A stretch of 64,000 nucleotides of DNA from Candidatus Ribeiella danica. GTDB taxonomy: Bacteria; Chloroflexota; Chloroflexia; Chloroflexales; Roseiflexaceae. The notes under the pieces are model-generated. The model made no database searches. It saw only the letters and a list, made by a program, of their open reading frames with translations, and was not told where the DNA came from. Below are positions 27,328-37,338 of the stretch, one piece after another. The translations under genes and the position numbers were made by a program. The stretch is from contig JADKFS010000001.1 in NCBI GenBank assembly GCA_016717335.1, positions 682,001-746,000 of the forward strand, read 5' to 3'. Each line of letters starts with the position of its first letter. Position 1 is the stretch's first letter.

Positions 27328-27690
27328 CTAGACGCTATCCCCCAGGTCCACCGCCACCGGCAGCGCCGTCCGCCGCCACTCGCCCAGGTCCTCGCCGTAG
27401 CCCGGCTGATACTTCTCGACCACCAGCCGCCGCGCCAGCGCATCCTCATCGGGTGGCTCGACCGCCCGCGCCCGCCCCGCGAACAGCGTCTCGCCCAGCC
27501 GCACCGTCACGTCGGGAAGCCGCCGCAGATTCTTGACCCAGTCCGACCTGTCGCCGTCGCCGGCGAGCAGGTAGAGCGTGCGCCCCTCCAGCGCGAACCA
27601 GATCTCGATCGTGTGCGGCCGGCCGCTCACTCGGCCGGTGGTCGTGAGGTAGCAGAAGTCGTCGTCCGCATACTGCTGCGGGTCGCTCAT
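27328..27690 (-). CDS. Deazaflavin (F420)-dependent nitroreductase/quinone reductase family protein
   Basis: A 120-residue split-barrel protein of the Ddn/FDOR-A type. CYLTTTGRVSGRPHTIEIWFALEGRTLYLLAG (in part) and DWVKNLRRLPDVTVRLG are the family signature for F420 binding at the barrel face. It probably reduces quinones or other electrophiles with F420H2. Together with 23243 and 24447 it makes three presumptive F420 enzymes within 5 kb of the cofactor genes. AGGA lies about nine bases before the ATG (minus strand). Confidence 0.85.
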   Translation of the reverse strand: MSDPQQYADDDFCYLTTTGRVSGRPHTIEIWFALEGRTLYLLAGDGDRSDWVKNLRRLPDVTVRLGETLFAGRARAVEPPDEDALARRLVVEKYQPGYGEDLGEWRRTALPVAVDLGDSV

Positions 27691-27817
27691 GACGAGTCCT
27701 TTCTTTGTCTAGAAAAGCCATGGCACGTCGTGTGCTTCTGCATGTTATGTTGTGCTACCGAACACATTGCGAAGGTCTCGCTTGACAGCGATCGGCGGCC
27801 ATGCAAGGAGCAAATCG

Positions 27818-28243
27818 ATGAATGACTGGTTTCGCAAATTCGCCTCTCGGACTGCTGAGATCGTCGGGTCACCCTGGGCATTTCTGATCGCGCTGCTGCT
27901 CACGGTTGGCTGGGCGCTTTCGGGGCCCTTGTTCGGCTTCAGCGACACGTGGCAGCTGGTCATCAATACCGCCAGCACGATCAGCACCGGGCTGATCGTC
28001 TTCCTCATTCAGAATACCCAGAATCGCGACGCCAAGGCGATCCACCTCAAGCTCGACGAGCTGATCCGCAGCGCCAAGGGCGCGCGCAACACGCTGGTGG
28101 ACCTGGAGGATCTCTCCGACGACGATCTGAAGAAGCTCCAGCAGGAGTTCGCGCGCCTGCGCGAGCACCACGCCGGCCTGGTCAGCGACGACATCGAGTC
28201 GATCGAGGGCGAGCTGGAGGAGCGCGCCGCCGCTTCTCGCTAA
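27818..28243 (+). CDS. Low-affinity iron permease family small membrane protein
   Basis: A 141-residue protein. Two membrane helices lie at about residues 18-38 and 44-66, followed by IQNTQNRDAKAIHLKLDELIRSAKGARNTLVDLEDLSDDDL (in part) and a charged coiled-coil tail. This pattern is that of the Fet4-related low-affinity iron permease family (PF04120), whose bacterial members are short and functionally unproved; iron transport is uncertain. AAGGAG sits seven bases before ATG 27818. The tail-to-tail distance to the ABC-F gene is only 26 bp. Confidence 0.8.
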   Translation: MNDWFRKFASRTAEIVGSPWAFLIALLLTVGWALSGPLFGFSDTWQLVINTASTISTGLIVFLIQNTQNRDAKAIHLKLDELIRSAKGARNTLVDLEDLSDDDLKKLQQEFARLREHHAGLVSDDIESIEGELEERAAASR

Positions 28244-28269
28244 AACCAATACTGTTCGTGGAATTGGCA

Positions 28270-30042
<1,773 letters not shown>

Positions 30043-30263
30043 AGTGCCTCCTCACTGTGGAGACACACAGGTGGTGTCTCCGCGCTAGTACGTCGCGATT
30101 TTGAGGAGAGCGCCTAGCATCAGATACTCCTTACTCGTACGGTCGCCAACCAGCCGCGATGTGGTGTGTATATCGGGGCCTGGCAGCCGCATGATACCAC
30201 ATGATTGGAGGAAGCGTCTCCGCCAAGAGGACGAAATGATCTGTGGGTGGCGCGGATGCGACC

Positions 30264-30925
30264 AGAAGTGATCCACGGATAGCGCGGATTCACGCGGATA
30301 CGAGCCAGAAGCTATCCGCGTTTATCCGTCTTATCCGCGGATCGACCCAACAGCCCCGCCGAAACGAGCCACGGATCAGGCCGATTCACGCGGATATGAG
30401 CCAGAAGTTGTTTTTTGGGTGGAGAAGCTACCGCGTTTATGTCTCGATCAAGCCCCGCCGAAACGAGCCACGGATCAGGCCGATTCACGCGGATATGAGC
30501 CAGAAGCTATCCGCGTTTATCCGTCTTATCTGCGGATCGACCCAACCAGCCCCACCGAAACGAGCCACGGATCAGGCCAATTCACGCGAATATGAGCCAG
30601 AAGCTATCCGCGTTTATCCGTCTTATCCGCGGATCGACCCAACAGCCCCGCCGAAACGAGCCACGGATCAGGCCGATTCACGCGGATATGAGCCAGAAGC
30701 TATCCGCGTTTATCCGTCTTATCCGCGGATCGACCCAACAGCCCCGCCGAAACGAGCCACGGATCAGGCCGATTCACGCGGATATGAGCCAGAAGCTATC
30801 CGCGTTTATCCGTCTTATCCGCGGATCGACCCAACCAGCCCCACCGAAACGAGCCACGGATCAGGCCGATTCACGCGGATATGAGCCAGAAGCTATCCGC
30901 GTTTATCCGTCTTATCCGCGGATCA
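30264..30925. repeat. Tandem array of a 96-99 bp hairpin repeat
   Basis: The anchor GAAACGAGCC recurs at 30361, 30460, 30557, 30653, 30749 and 30846, with one partial unit before and a half unit after. Each unit carries two inverse halves: CACGGATCAGGCCGATTCACGCG and TATCCGCGTTTATCCGTCTTATC (in part), flanking ATGAGCCAGAAGC. Each unit is therefore a stem-loop. Copies 4-6 are near-identical; copy 2 is divergent. The unit length of 32 codons keeps several frames open, but I see no reason to call a protein. It fills most of the 886-bp gap between the ABC-F and topoisomerase genes; 30043-30263 holds nothing I can name. Confidence 0.92.
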
Positions 30926-30928
30926 GCT

Positions 30929-32047
30929 CTACGCCCCGACCTCGCGCGTGCGCCGCTCCTCCTGCGCCAGCCGCCGCATCAGCAGGCCCAGCACCGCCGC
31001 CTCCTCCGGCCGAAGATCCTTCAGCGACTCCGAGAGCTCGTGCTCGACCCGCTGCTGCAGCGTCTCGACCAGCGAGCCGTCCAGGTAGGAGTCCAGCACG
31101 GCCGGGTGGACGTAGCTCTTGCGGCAGATCGACGGGGTGTTGCCGAGCCGCTCCGACACTCGCTCGATCGCGCGGACGATGTTCTTCCTGGCCTGCGCCT
31201 CGCTGTCGACCGCCTCGAACTCCTGCAGCGCCATCGCCGCCAGCACCGTGCCGGCCCAGGTTCTGAAATCCTTGGCCGTGAACTCCTGGCCGCTGATCTC
31301 GCGCAGGTAGGCGTTGACGTCTTCGGACTTGACGTCCACGCGATTGCCGTCCTCGTCCAGGTATTGGAACAGCTCGTAGCCGGGGATGTCGCGGCAGCGC
31401 TTCACGATCTTCGCCAGGCGCCGGTCGCTCAGCGTGATGATGTGCTTCTTGCCGCTCTTGCCGACGAAGTGAAACTTCACAGTCGCCCCCGCGATCTCCA
31501 CGTGCCGGTCGCGCATGGTTGTCAGGCCAAACGACTTGTTCGCCCTGGCGTACTCGTCGTTGCCCACCCGGATGAGCGTGGTCTCGAGCAGCCGCACCAC
31601 CGCGGCCAGCACCTTCGCGCGCGGCAGCCCCGGCAGCCCCAGGTCGCGCTCGGTGCGCTCGCGGATCGCCGGCAGCGCCTGGCCGAACGCGACCATCCGG
31701 CCGTACTTGGTCTCGTCGCGCACGGCCCGCCAGCGCGGGTGGTAGCGGTACTGCTTGCGGCCCTTCGCGTCGCGCCCGGTCGCCTGGATGTGGCCACGCG
31801 AGTCGGCGCAGATCCAGACGTCGGTGTAGGCCGGTGGGATCGCCAGCGATCTGATCCGCTTCAGCTCGTCAGGGTCGCGGATCGGCTTGCCGTCGACCCC
31901 GACGAAGCTGAAGTGCTTGCCGGCGCGCCGCCGGCGTATGCCCGGGTCGGCGTCGCTCACGTAGCGCAGGCCTGCGGCCCTGGCCGACTCGGCCGGGTCG
32001 ACGACGGCCGCCTGGTCTCCGCACATCTCTCGCTCTTGCTGTGTCAT
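30929..32047 (-). CDS. DNA topoisomerase IB (poxvirus/bacterial type)
   Basis: A 372-residue enzyme. The N-terminal domain has GLRYVSDADPGIRRRRAGKHFSFV and IPPAYTDVWICADSRGHIQATGRDAKGRKQY (in part). The catalytic domain has RVGNDEYARANKSFGLTTMRDRHV, FVGKSGKKH, GQEFTAKDFRTWAGT and the C-terminal active-site region RKSYVHPAVLDSYLDG, whose Tyr is the presumed nucleophile. It relaxes supercoils by 3'-phosphotyrosyl cleavage. ATG 32047 (MTQQERE) is preferred over an upstream GTG. Its stop lies three bases from the end of the hairpin array. Confidence 0.93.
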   Translation of the reverse strand: MTQQEREMCGDQAAVVDPAESARAAGLRYVSDADPGIRRRRAGKHFSFVGVDGKPIRDPDELKRIRSLAIPPAYTDVWICADSRGHIQATGRDAKGRKQYRYHPRWRAVRDETKYGRMVAFGQALPAIRERTERDLGLPGLPRAKVLAAVVRLLETTLIRVGNDEYARANKSFGLTTMRDRHVEIAGATVKFHFVGKSGKKHIITLSDRRLAKIVKRCRDIPGYELFQYLDEDGNRVDVKSEDVNAYLREISGQEFTAKDFRTWAGTVLAAMALQEFEAVDSEAQARKNIVRAIERVSERLGNTPSICRKSYVHPAVLDSYLDGSLVETLQQRVEHELSESLKDLRPEEAAVLGLLMRRLAQEERRTREVGA

Positions 32048-32284
32048 ATGGATGCTCTTTGCCTGGAAATGGCGGGGTGGGGTATCGGGGTTGGGACCAG
32101 AGCGCACCCGCGCCGGAGCGTGTCATCTTGCCATGAAGCTGGCCTGGCTATTCGGGAAGCAATTCGTGGGCCGCGGGCTGAGGGAACCTATAGCTGTGAG
32201 CAAAAGCATTGGGCCAATACGCAAGAACGAGATGCCGTTGTGATGCGATCCTCTTACTGCCGACTGCCCACTGGTATAGGCTGC

Positions 32285-33343
32285 CTACTGCGCGGCTGGG
32301 ATCTCGCCCGAGCCGCGCGCGAGCAGCTGCGTCGCGATCACGATCTGGCGCGGCGGCAGGCTGTTGTCGTCAAGCCGGGCAAACAGCAGCTCGGCGGCGG
32401 CCTGCCCGATCGCCGCCGGGTTCTGCGCGATAACCGAGACCGGCGGTGTCAGCAGGTCGGCGAGCAAGAAATCGTCGAAGCCGACCAGCGCCACGCGCTG
32501 CTGCAGGCCGCGCCGCTGGAGCGCGCGCAGAGCGCCGACCGTGATCAGGTTCTGTCCGGTGAAGAGCGCGGATGGTGGCACCTCAGCGTCGAGCAGATCG
32601 AGCGTGGCCTGCTCGGCGGCGGCGATGCTGCGCAGATTCTGGCGCACAAGCTGCCGGTCGAGGGCCAGTCCCTCGAGCGCCAGCGCCTCGATATAGCCCA
32701 GGTGCCGCTCGGTGGCCGTCCAGATCGCCTCGTGATCTCCCAAGAATGCGATCCGCCGGTGGCCGTAGGCTGCCAGATGGTGGATCGCCGTGAGCGCGCC
32801 CGCGCGGTTGTCGGTCACCACACTGTCCACGTCGGGGAGAACGGCGGGCCGGTCGACGCAGACGGTCGGCCGGCGCAGATGCCGAAACTGCTGCAGGCCG
32901 GCCGCGCTCGCGCTGTTCGGCACGATGATCAGGCCGTCGACGCGGCGCGAGGCCATGGCGCGAATCAGCTGATCTTCGCGCGCGGCCTCCTGGTCGCTGC
33001 TGGCGGCAAAGACCAGCGTGTCGTGGCGGTGCGCGACCTCCTCGATCGCCCGGTGCAGTGCCGACGAGAACGGGTTGTCGACATCGTCGAGCAGCAGGCC
33101 GATCGTCAAGGTGCGCTGGTTACTGCGCCGCAGGTTGCTCGCTGTGGTATTATGCTGGTAACCCAGCAGGCGAATTGCATCCTGAACACGCTCGGTTAGC
33201 TCGGTGGAGACACCGGGCTCTTGGTTGACGACGCGTGAGACCGTCTTGATGCTCACCTTCGCTACCGCGGCGACATCGCGTATGGTCGAGGCGCGATCCG
33301 CCGTTTTCTTGCTGTTCCCTGTCGTGTCTGTCAACGTTGTCAA
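32285..33343 (-). CDS. LacI-family transcriptional repressor
   Basis: About 352 residues. The helix-turn-helix TIRDVAAVAKVSIKTVSRVVNQEPGVS (in part) lies near residues 20-46. The hinge is NTTASNLRRSNQRTLTIGLLL. The periplasmic-binding-protein-like effector domain fills the rest, with residues usual for pentose/hexose regulators. It is divergent from the sugar ABC operon, which it most likely represses. The first in-frame start is TTG 33343, which falls in an operator-like palindrome; TTG 33334, with GAGG 11 bases upstream, is equally possible. The gap 32048-32284 shows nothing. Confidence 0.92.
   Translation of the reverse strand: MTTLTDTTGNSKKTADRASTIRDVAAVAKVSIKTVSRVVNQEPGVSTELTERVQDAIRLLGYQHNTTASNLRRSNQRTLTIGLLLDDVDNPFSSALHRAIEEVAHRHDTLVFAASSDQEAAREDQLIRAMASRRVDGLIIVPNSASAAGLQQFRHLRRPTVCVDRPAVLPDVDSVVTDNRAGALTAIHHLAAYGHRRIAFLGDHEAIWTATERHLGYIEALALEGLALDRQLVRQNLRSIAAAEQATLDLLDAEVPPSALFTGQNLITVGALRALQRRGLQQRVALVGFDDFLLADLLTPPVSVIAQNPAAIGQAAAELLFARLDDNSLPPRQIVIATQLLARGSGEIPAAQ
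33329..33342. promoter_or_regulatory. LacI-type operator O2 over the repressor start codon
   Basis: TGTCAACGTTGTCA, a 14-bp palindrome with one mismatched pair and the AACGTT centre expected of LacI-family operators. It lies exactly 100 bp from the perfect copy at 33429. Binding here would block the repressor's own gene. Confidence 0.75.
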
Positions 33344-33389
33344 AGCCTCAGTATACGTGCGGTAGACTTCGCAGAGTATACACTATAAC

Positions 33390-33425
33390 TTGGCTCTTGA
33401 CTAGAGCCAACTTCTGTGCTATTGT
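33390..33425 (+). promoter_or_regulatory. Promoter of the sugar ABC operon with a dyad around its -35
   Basis: TTGACT (33397-33402), 17 bp, TATTGT (33420-33425). The -35 lies inside the inverted repeat TTGGCTCT (33390-33397) / AGAGCCAA (33403-33410), a second possible regulator site unlike the LacI operator. Transcription would begin at about 33432, within the main operator. Confidence 0.6.
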
Positions 33426-33428
33426 AGT

Positions 33429-33442
33429 TGACAACGTTGTCA
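33429..33442. promoter_or_regulatory. LacI-type operator O1 at the sugar ABC operon start site
   Basis: TGACAACGTTGTCA, a perfect 14-bp palindrome immediately after the -10 of the operon promoter. It shares 13 of 14 bases with the site over the repressor start codon. Confidence 0.85.
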
Positions 33443-33487
33443 GCCGGTTTGGATGCCGGCTGAAAATAAGGTACAAGGAGGTCACCG

Positions 33488-34567
33488 ATGGTTCAGGGAC
33501 ACAGGCGTTTCCGACGACTTGGGCTAGCCTTAACAGCGGTGTTTGTGCTAGGCCTCCTGGCCGCGTGTGGCGGGAGCGGCACTCCGGCCGCCTCGCAGCC
33601 CGCCGCCGGGGCCACAGCGGCGCCAGCGCAGGGCGGCCAGATCATCGTCGGGCTGATCACCAAGACAGAGACCAACCCGTTCTTCGTCAAGATGAAGGAG
33701 GGCGCGCAGGCCAAGGCAGACGAGCTGGGCGTGAAGCTGTTGACTGGCGCCGGCGCAAAGGACGGCGACAATGAGGGCCAGGTGACCGCGCTCGAAAACA
33801 TGATCAACGCAGGCGCCAAGGGCATTCTGATCACCCCCAGTGACACCAAGGCGATCGTGCCGAGCATCAAGAAGGCGCGCGACAAGGGCGTGCTGGTGAT
33901 CGCGCTCGACACCGCGACCGAGCCGCAGGACGCGGTAGATGCCCTGTTCGCGACCAACAACTTCAACGCCGGCCTCCTGATCGGCCAGTGGGCCAAGGCC
34001 GCGATGGGCGACAAGAAGCCGATCATCGCCACGCTCGACCTGGCCCCCGGCATCACCGTCGGCGCGCAGCGCCACAACGGTTTCCTGCAGGGCTACGGCC
34101 TGGCCAAGGCTGACGCGAACTCTTCCGACCTCGTCACCTCCCCAGAAGTGGTGTGTGCCCAGGATACTCATGGCGACCAGACCGAAGGCCAGACCGCCAT
34201 GGAGAACTGCTTGAGCAAGAACCCCGACATCAACCTGGTCTACACCATCAACGAGCCGGCCGCCTTCGGCGCTTTCCAGGCGATCAAGGCCGCCGGTAAG
34301 GACAAGGCCATCACGATCGTGTCCGTCGACGGCGGCTGCCGCGGCGTGCAGGGTGTCGTCGACGGCCAGATCGCGGCCACCTCGCAGCAGTACCCGCTGA
34401 AGATGGCCGCGATGGGCGTGGAGGCGGTGGTCAAGTTTGCCAAGGGCGGCGATAAGGCGTCGGGCTACACCGACACCGGCGTCACCCTGATCACCGACAA
34501 GACGCAGACGGGCGTGGACAGCAAGGACTCCAAGTTCGGTACGGAGAACTGCTGGGGCACGAAGTAG
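33488..34567 (+). CDS. Sugar ABC transporter substrate-binding lipoprotein (FrcB/RbsB-like)
   Basis: A 359-residue lipoprotein with signal peptide ending GLLAACGG (Cys27). The periplasmic-binding-protein fold has IIVGLITKTETNPFFVKMKEGAQ and ITPSDTKAIVPSIKKARDKGVLVIALDTATEP (in part). The ending GVTLITDKTQTGVDSK...NCWG resembles fructose-binding FrcB proteins more than ribose RbsB, so fructose is a reasonable guess. AAGGAGG precedes the start. It is the first gene of a binding protein - permease - ATPase operon under the LacI-type control region. Confidence 0.92.
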   Translation: MVQGHRRFRRLGLALTAVFVLGLLAACGGSGTPAASQPAAGATAAPAQGGQIIVGLITKTETNPFFVKMKEGAQAKADELGVKLLTGAGAKDGDNEGQVTALENMINAGAKGILITPSDTKAIVPSIKKARDKGVLVIALDTATEPQDAVDALFATNNFNAGLLIGQWAKAAMGDKKPIIATLDLAPGITVGAQRHNGFLQGYGLAKADANSSDLVTSPEVVCAQDTHGDQTEGQTAMENCLSKNPDINLVYTINEPAAFGAFQAIKAAGKDKAITIVSVDGGCRGVQGVVDGQIAATSQQYPLKMAAMGVEAVVKFAKGGDKASGYTDTGVTLITDKTQTGVDSKDSKFGTENCWGTK

Positions 34568-34632
34568 CATAGGTTGCATGAGCGGCAGTGGGGACGAACC
34601 CACTGCCGCCCACCCATCGAGGAGGATCACCT

Positions 34633-35619
34633 ATGAGCGCAGTCGTGAGTAAGGTCACCAAGCGTCGTTCCAGCATTCTGGACTTGTGGCGGGGATCGCC
34701 GATCATGGGTCCCTTTGCGGCGCTCGTGCTGGCAAGCATCTTCTTTGCCACGCAAAGCGACAAGTTCCTAACGGGCGCTAATCTCTCCTTGATCATCCAA
34801 CAGGTGATGGTGGTCGGCACCCTGGCGATTGGGCAAACCCTGGTTATCTTGACCGGCGGGATCGATCTGTCCAACGGCATGATCATGGCGCTGGCATCGG
34901 TGCTCATGACCGGCTTTGCCGTGCAGTCCGGGCTGAATCCAATGCTGGCGATCCTGGTGGGCCTGCTGGCGGGCGTCCTCTTTGGCCTGCTGAACGGCGC
35001 GCTGATCACCGCGATCGGGCTGCCGCCCTTCATCGTGACCTTGGGCACCTTCAACATTGCCTATGCCCTGGTCCGCATCTACACCACTGCGACGATCACC
35101 AATCTGCCAGATTCGCAGCTGTTCCTGGGCAACACCTTCAACATCGGCGGCACCGAGATCACCTACGGCTCGGTGCTGATGGTCATCCTCTACGCGATCA
35201 CCTGGTACGTCTTGCGCTCGACACCGGCAGGGCGCGCCGTCTACGCGGTCGGCGACAACCCGGAGGCCGCTCGCCTGGCCGGCATCAACACCAGACGCGT
35301 GCTGACGGGGGTCTATGTCGTGGCCGCCATCACCTACGGTATCGCCGGGCTGCTGCTGGTCTCGCGCACCGGCGTAGGCGATCCGCAGGCCGGCCAGACC
35401 GGTAACCTGGACAGCATCACCGCCGTGGTGCTGGGCGGCACCAGCCTCTTGGGCGGCCGCGGCCAGATTATGGGAACGCTGATCGGCGCGCTGATCGTCG
35501 GCGTGTTCCGTAACGGCCTGCAGCTGATGGGCGTCGGGTCGATCTACCAGGTGCTGATCACCGGTATCCTGGTGATTGTCGCGGTGTCGATCGACTACCT
35601 TTCCCACCGGGGCAAGTAG
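34633..35619 (+). CDS. Sugar ABC transporter permease (FrcC/RbsC-like)
   Basis: A 328-residue membrane protein of the BPD_transp_2 family with about nine helices. GQTLVILTGGIDLSNGMIMALASV (in part) is the conserved central motif, and YAVGDNPEAARLAGINTRRV the cytoplasmic coupling loop. AGGAGG lies nine bases before ATG 34633. It is the single homodimeric permease of this three-gene transporter. Confidence 0.93.
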   Translation: MSAVVSKVTKRRSSILDLWRGSPIMGPFAALVLASIFFATQSDKFLTGANLSLIIQQVMVVGTLAIGQTLVILTGGIDLSNGMIMALASVLMTGFAVQSGLNPMLAILVGLLAGVLFGLLNGALITAIGLPPFIVTLGTFNIAYALVRIYTTATITNLPDSQLFLGNTFNIGGTEITYGSVLMVILYAITWYVLRSTPAGRAVYAVGDNPEAARLAGINTRRVLTGVYVVAAITYGIAGLLLVSRTGVGDPQAGQTGNLDSITAVVLGGTSLLGGRGQIMGTLIGALIVGVFRNGLQLMGVGSIYQVLITGILVIVAVSIDYLSHRGK

Positions 35620-35636
35620 CCGCACAGGAGGTCGCC

Positions 35637-37157
35637 ATGAGTTCATCCCCTGGCAAGATTCTGTTCGAAATGAAAGGCATCGGCAAGACCTTCCCCGGCG
35701 TCAAGGCCCTGCAAGGCGTCAACCTTACTGTTCGGGAAGGCCAGGTGCATGCCCTGCTGGGCGAGAACGGGGCCGGGAAGTCGACCCTGATCAAAATTCT
35801 GTCCGGCGCGTACACGAAGGACGAGGGCCAGATTTTCTTCGAGGGGAAGCCGGTCGAAATCCGGGGGCCGCAAGACGCCCAGGCGCTCGGCATCTCGACA
35901 ATCTACCAGGAGTTCAACTTGGCCCGCGATCTTACCGTAGCCGAGAATATCTTCCTCGGGCATCTGCCCAGGAAAGGCATCTCGGTTGATTGGGCGCAGG
36001 TCAAGAGCCGCTCGCGCGAGATTCTGGACACCCTGGGTGTTGCGTTTTCGGTGGACACGCTCACGTCGACTCTCTCGGTGGCCGAGCAGCAGCTGGTGGA
36101 GATCGCCAAATCCCTGAACCGCAAGACGCGCATCCTGATCATGGACGAGCCGTCGGCCGTGCTCGGCGAAAAGGACCTGGAAAAGCTGTTCGAGGTGGTG
36201 CGCGCGCTCCAGGCCCAGGGCATCGGCATCGTCTACATCTCTCACCGCCTGAAAGAGATCTTCGAGCTGGCCGACGAGGTCACGATCCTGAAAGATGGGC
36301 GCTATGTCGACACCCGGAGCGTCTCCGAGGTGACGATGGATGATCTGGTGAAGCTCATGATTGGGCGTGAGCTGAAGGATGTCTACCCCAAGCGCTCCGC
36401 GACGCCCAGCGAAGTCCTGCTCGAGGTCAACAACGTCTCGCGGCCCAAGCTCGTGCACGACGTCTCCTTCAAGCTGCACGCGGGCGAGATCGTCGGCTTT
36501 GCGGGCATTACCGGCTCCGGCCGGACCGAGCTGGTGCGCACCATTTTCGGGGCCGATCCCTGTACCGGCGAGATGCGCATATCCGGACAACCATACAAGC
36601 CGCGCTCTCCGTCAGACGCAATCCACCACGGGGTCGCCCTGGTGACCGAAGATCGCAAGGCTCAGGGGCTGTTCCTCAAGCTGAACGTCGGCATCAACAC
36701 CACGATCTCGGGCCTGAAGCAACTGTGTCGATACGGCGTGATCCAGCTGTCCAGGGAGCTCAGCCTGGTGAAAAAGATGATCCAGGATCTGAGTATTAAG
36801 ACGCCCGGCCCCAACTTCATCGTGGTCAATATGAGCGGCGGCAATCAGCAGAAAGTTGTCCTCGCCCGCTGGCTCAGCATCGGCACGCGCATCTTCATCC
36901 TGGACGAGCCGACCCGCGGCATCGACGTCGGCAGCAAGTCAGAGATCTACCAGATCATGAATGAGCTCACCAAGCAGGGCGTCGGAATCATCATGATCTC
37001 GTCGGAGCTGCCCGAGGTCTTGGGCATGAGCGATCGCATCATGGTTATGCGCGAGGGCACCATTGTGAAGGAGCTGTCGCGAGCCGAGGCCAGCGAAGAG
37101 ACGATCATGAGCTACGCCGTGGGCTCCGAGGCTGCCGTTGCTCTCGGCCAGACCTAA
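35637..37157 (+). CDS. Sugar ABC transporter ATPase (FrcA/RbsA-like)
   Basis: A 506-residue double ABC ATPase. Domain 1 has GENGAGKSTLIKIL, LSVAEQQLVEIAKSL and MDEPSAVLGEKD; domain 2 has GITGSGRTELV, MSGGNQQKVVLARWL and LDEPTRGIDVGSKSEIYQIM (in part). It energises the permease encoded 17 bp upstream. AGGAGG precedes the start. Total length and domain order match RbsA/FrcA. Confidence 0.93.
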   Translation: MSSSPGKILFEMKGIGKTFPGVKALQGVNLTVREGQVHALLGENGAGKSTLIKILSGAYTKDEGQIFFEGKPVEIRGPQDAQALGISTIYQEFNLARDLTVAENIFLGHLPRKGISVDWAQVKSRSREILDTLGVAFSVDTLTSTLSVAEQQLVEIAKSLNRKTRILIMDEPSAVLGEKDLEKLFEVVRALQAQGIGIVYISHRLKEIFELADEVTILKDGRYVDTRSVSEVTMDDLVKLMIGRELKDVYPKRSATPSEVLLEVNNVSRPKLVHDVSFKLHAGEIVGFAGITGSGRTELVRTIFGADPCTGEMRISGQPYKPRSPSDAIHHGVALVTEDRKAQGLFLKLNVGINTTISGLKQLCRYGVIQLSRELSLVKKMIQDLSIKTPGPNFIVVNMSGGNQQKVVLARWLSIGTRIFILDEPTRGIDVGSKSEIYQIMNELTKQGVGIIMISSELPEVLGMSDRIMVMREGTIVKELSRAEASEETIMSYAVGSEAAVALGQT

Positions 37158-37294
37158 TGCGTTTTCAGCACAGGTGAGAGGTGGGCCTGATGCCGAACGC
37201 CAGCCTTGCACACCCGAAAGGCCGCTTGATAATGCACAAGGTTCGCAGCTGCTTTACAGTTCGCCGGTGTGCGCAGGGTATCGATGCGCTCCCC

Positions 37295-37320
37295 CCTGTG
37301 ACCTGTAACCTGTAACCTTG
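37295..37320. repeat. Octamer-type repeat (CTGTGACC/CTGTAACC)
   Basis: Three near-copies of an octamer sit directly upstream of the AAGGAGG site of the next gene. The rest of the gap 37158-37294 shows no gene. Confidence 0.6.
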
Positions 37321-37338
37321 GCTAAGGAGGCGCTAGCC

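Noticed and set aside
30264..30925. CRISPR array
   Set aside because: Units are contiguous and near-identical with no variable spacers, and no cas genes other than the Cas4-like pair 32 kb away are present.
30243..31266. Long open frames across the 96-bp repeat array, which could be called a repeat protein
   Set aside because: The frame is open only because the repeat length is a multiple of three; units also differ by 1-3 bp indels, there is no ribosome binding site, and the translation is the inverse-repeat sequence itself.
32048..32284. Short open frames between topoisomerase IB and the LacI gene
   Set aside because: No ribosome binding site, no recognisable domain and no conserved pattern; left as an empty intergenic stretch.
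30881..33199. A 772-codon open frame antisense to topoisomerase IB and the LacI gene
   Set aside because: It is a high-GC shadow frame with Arg/Ala/Gln-rich composition; the opposite strand encodes two clearly recognisable proteins.
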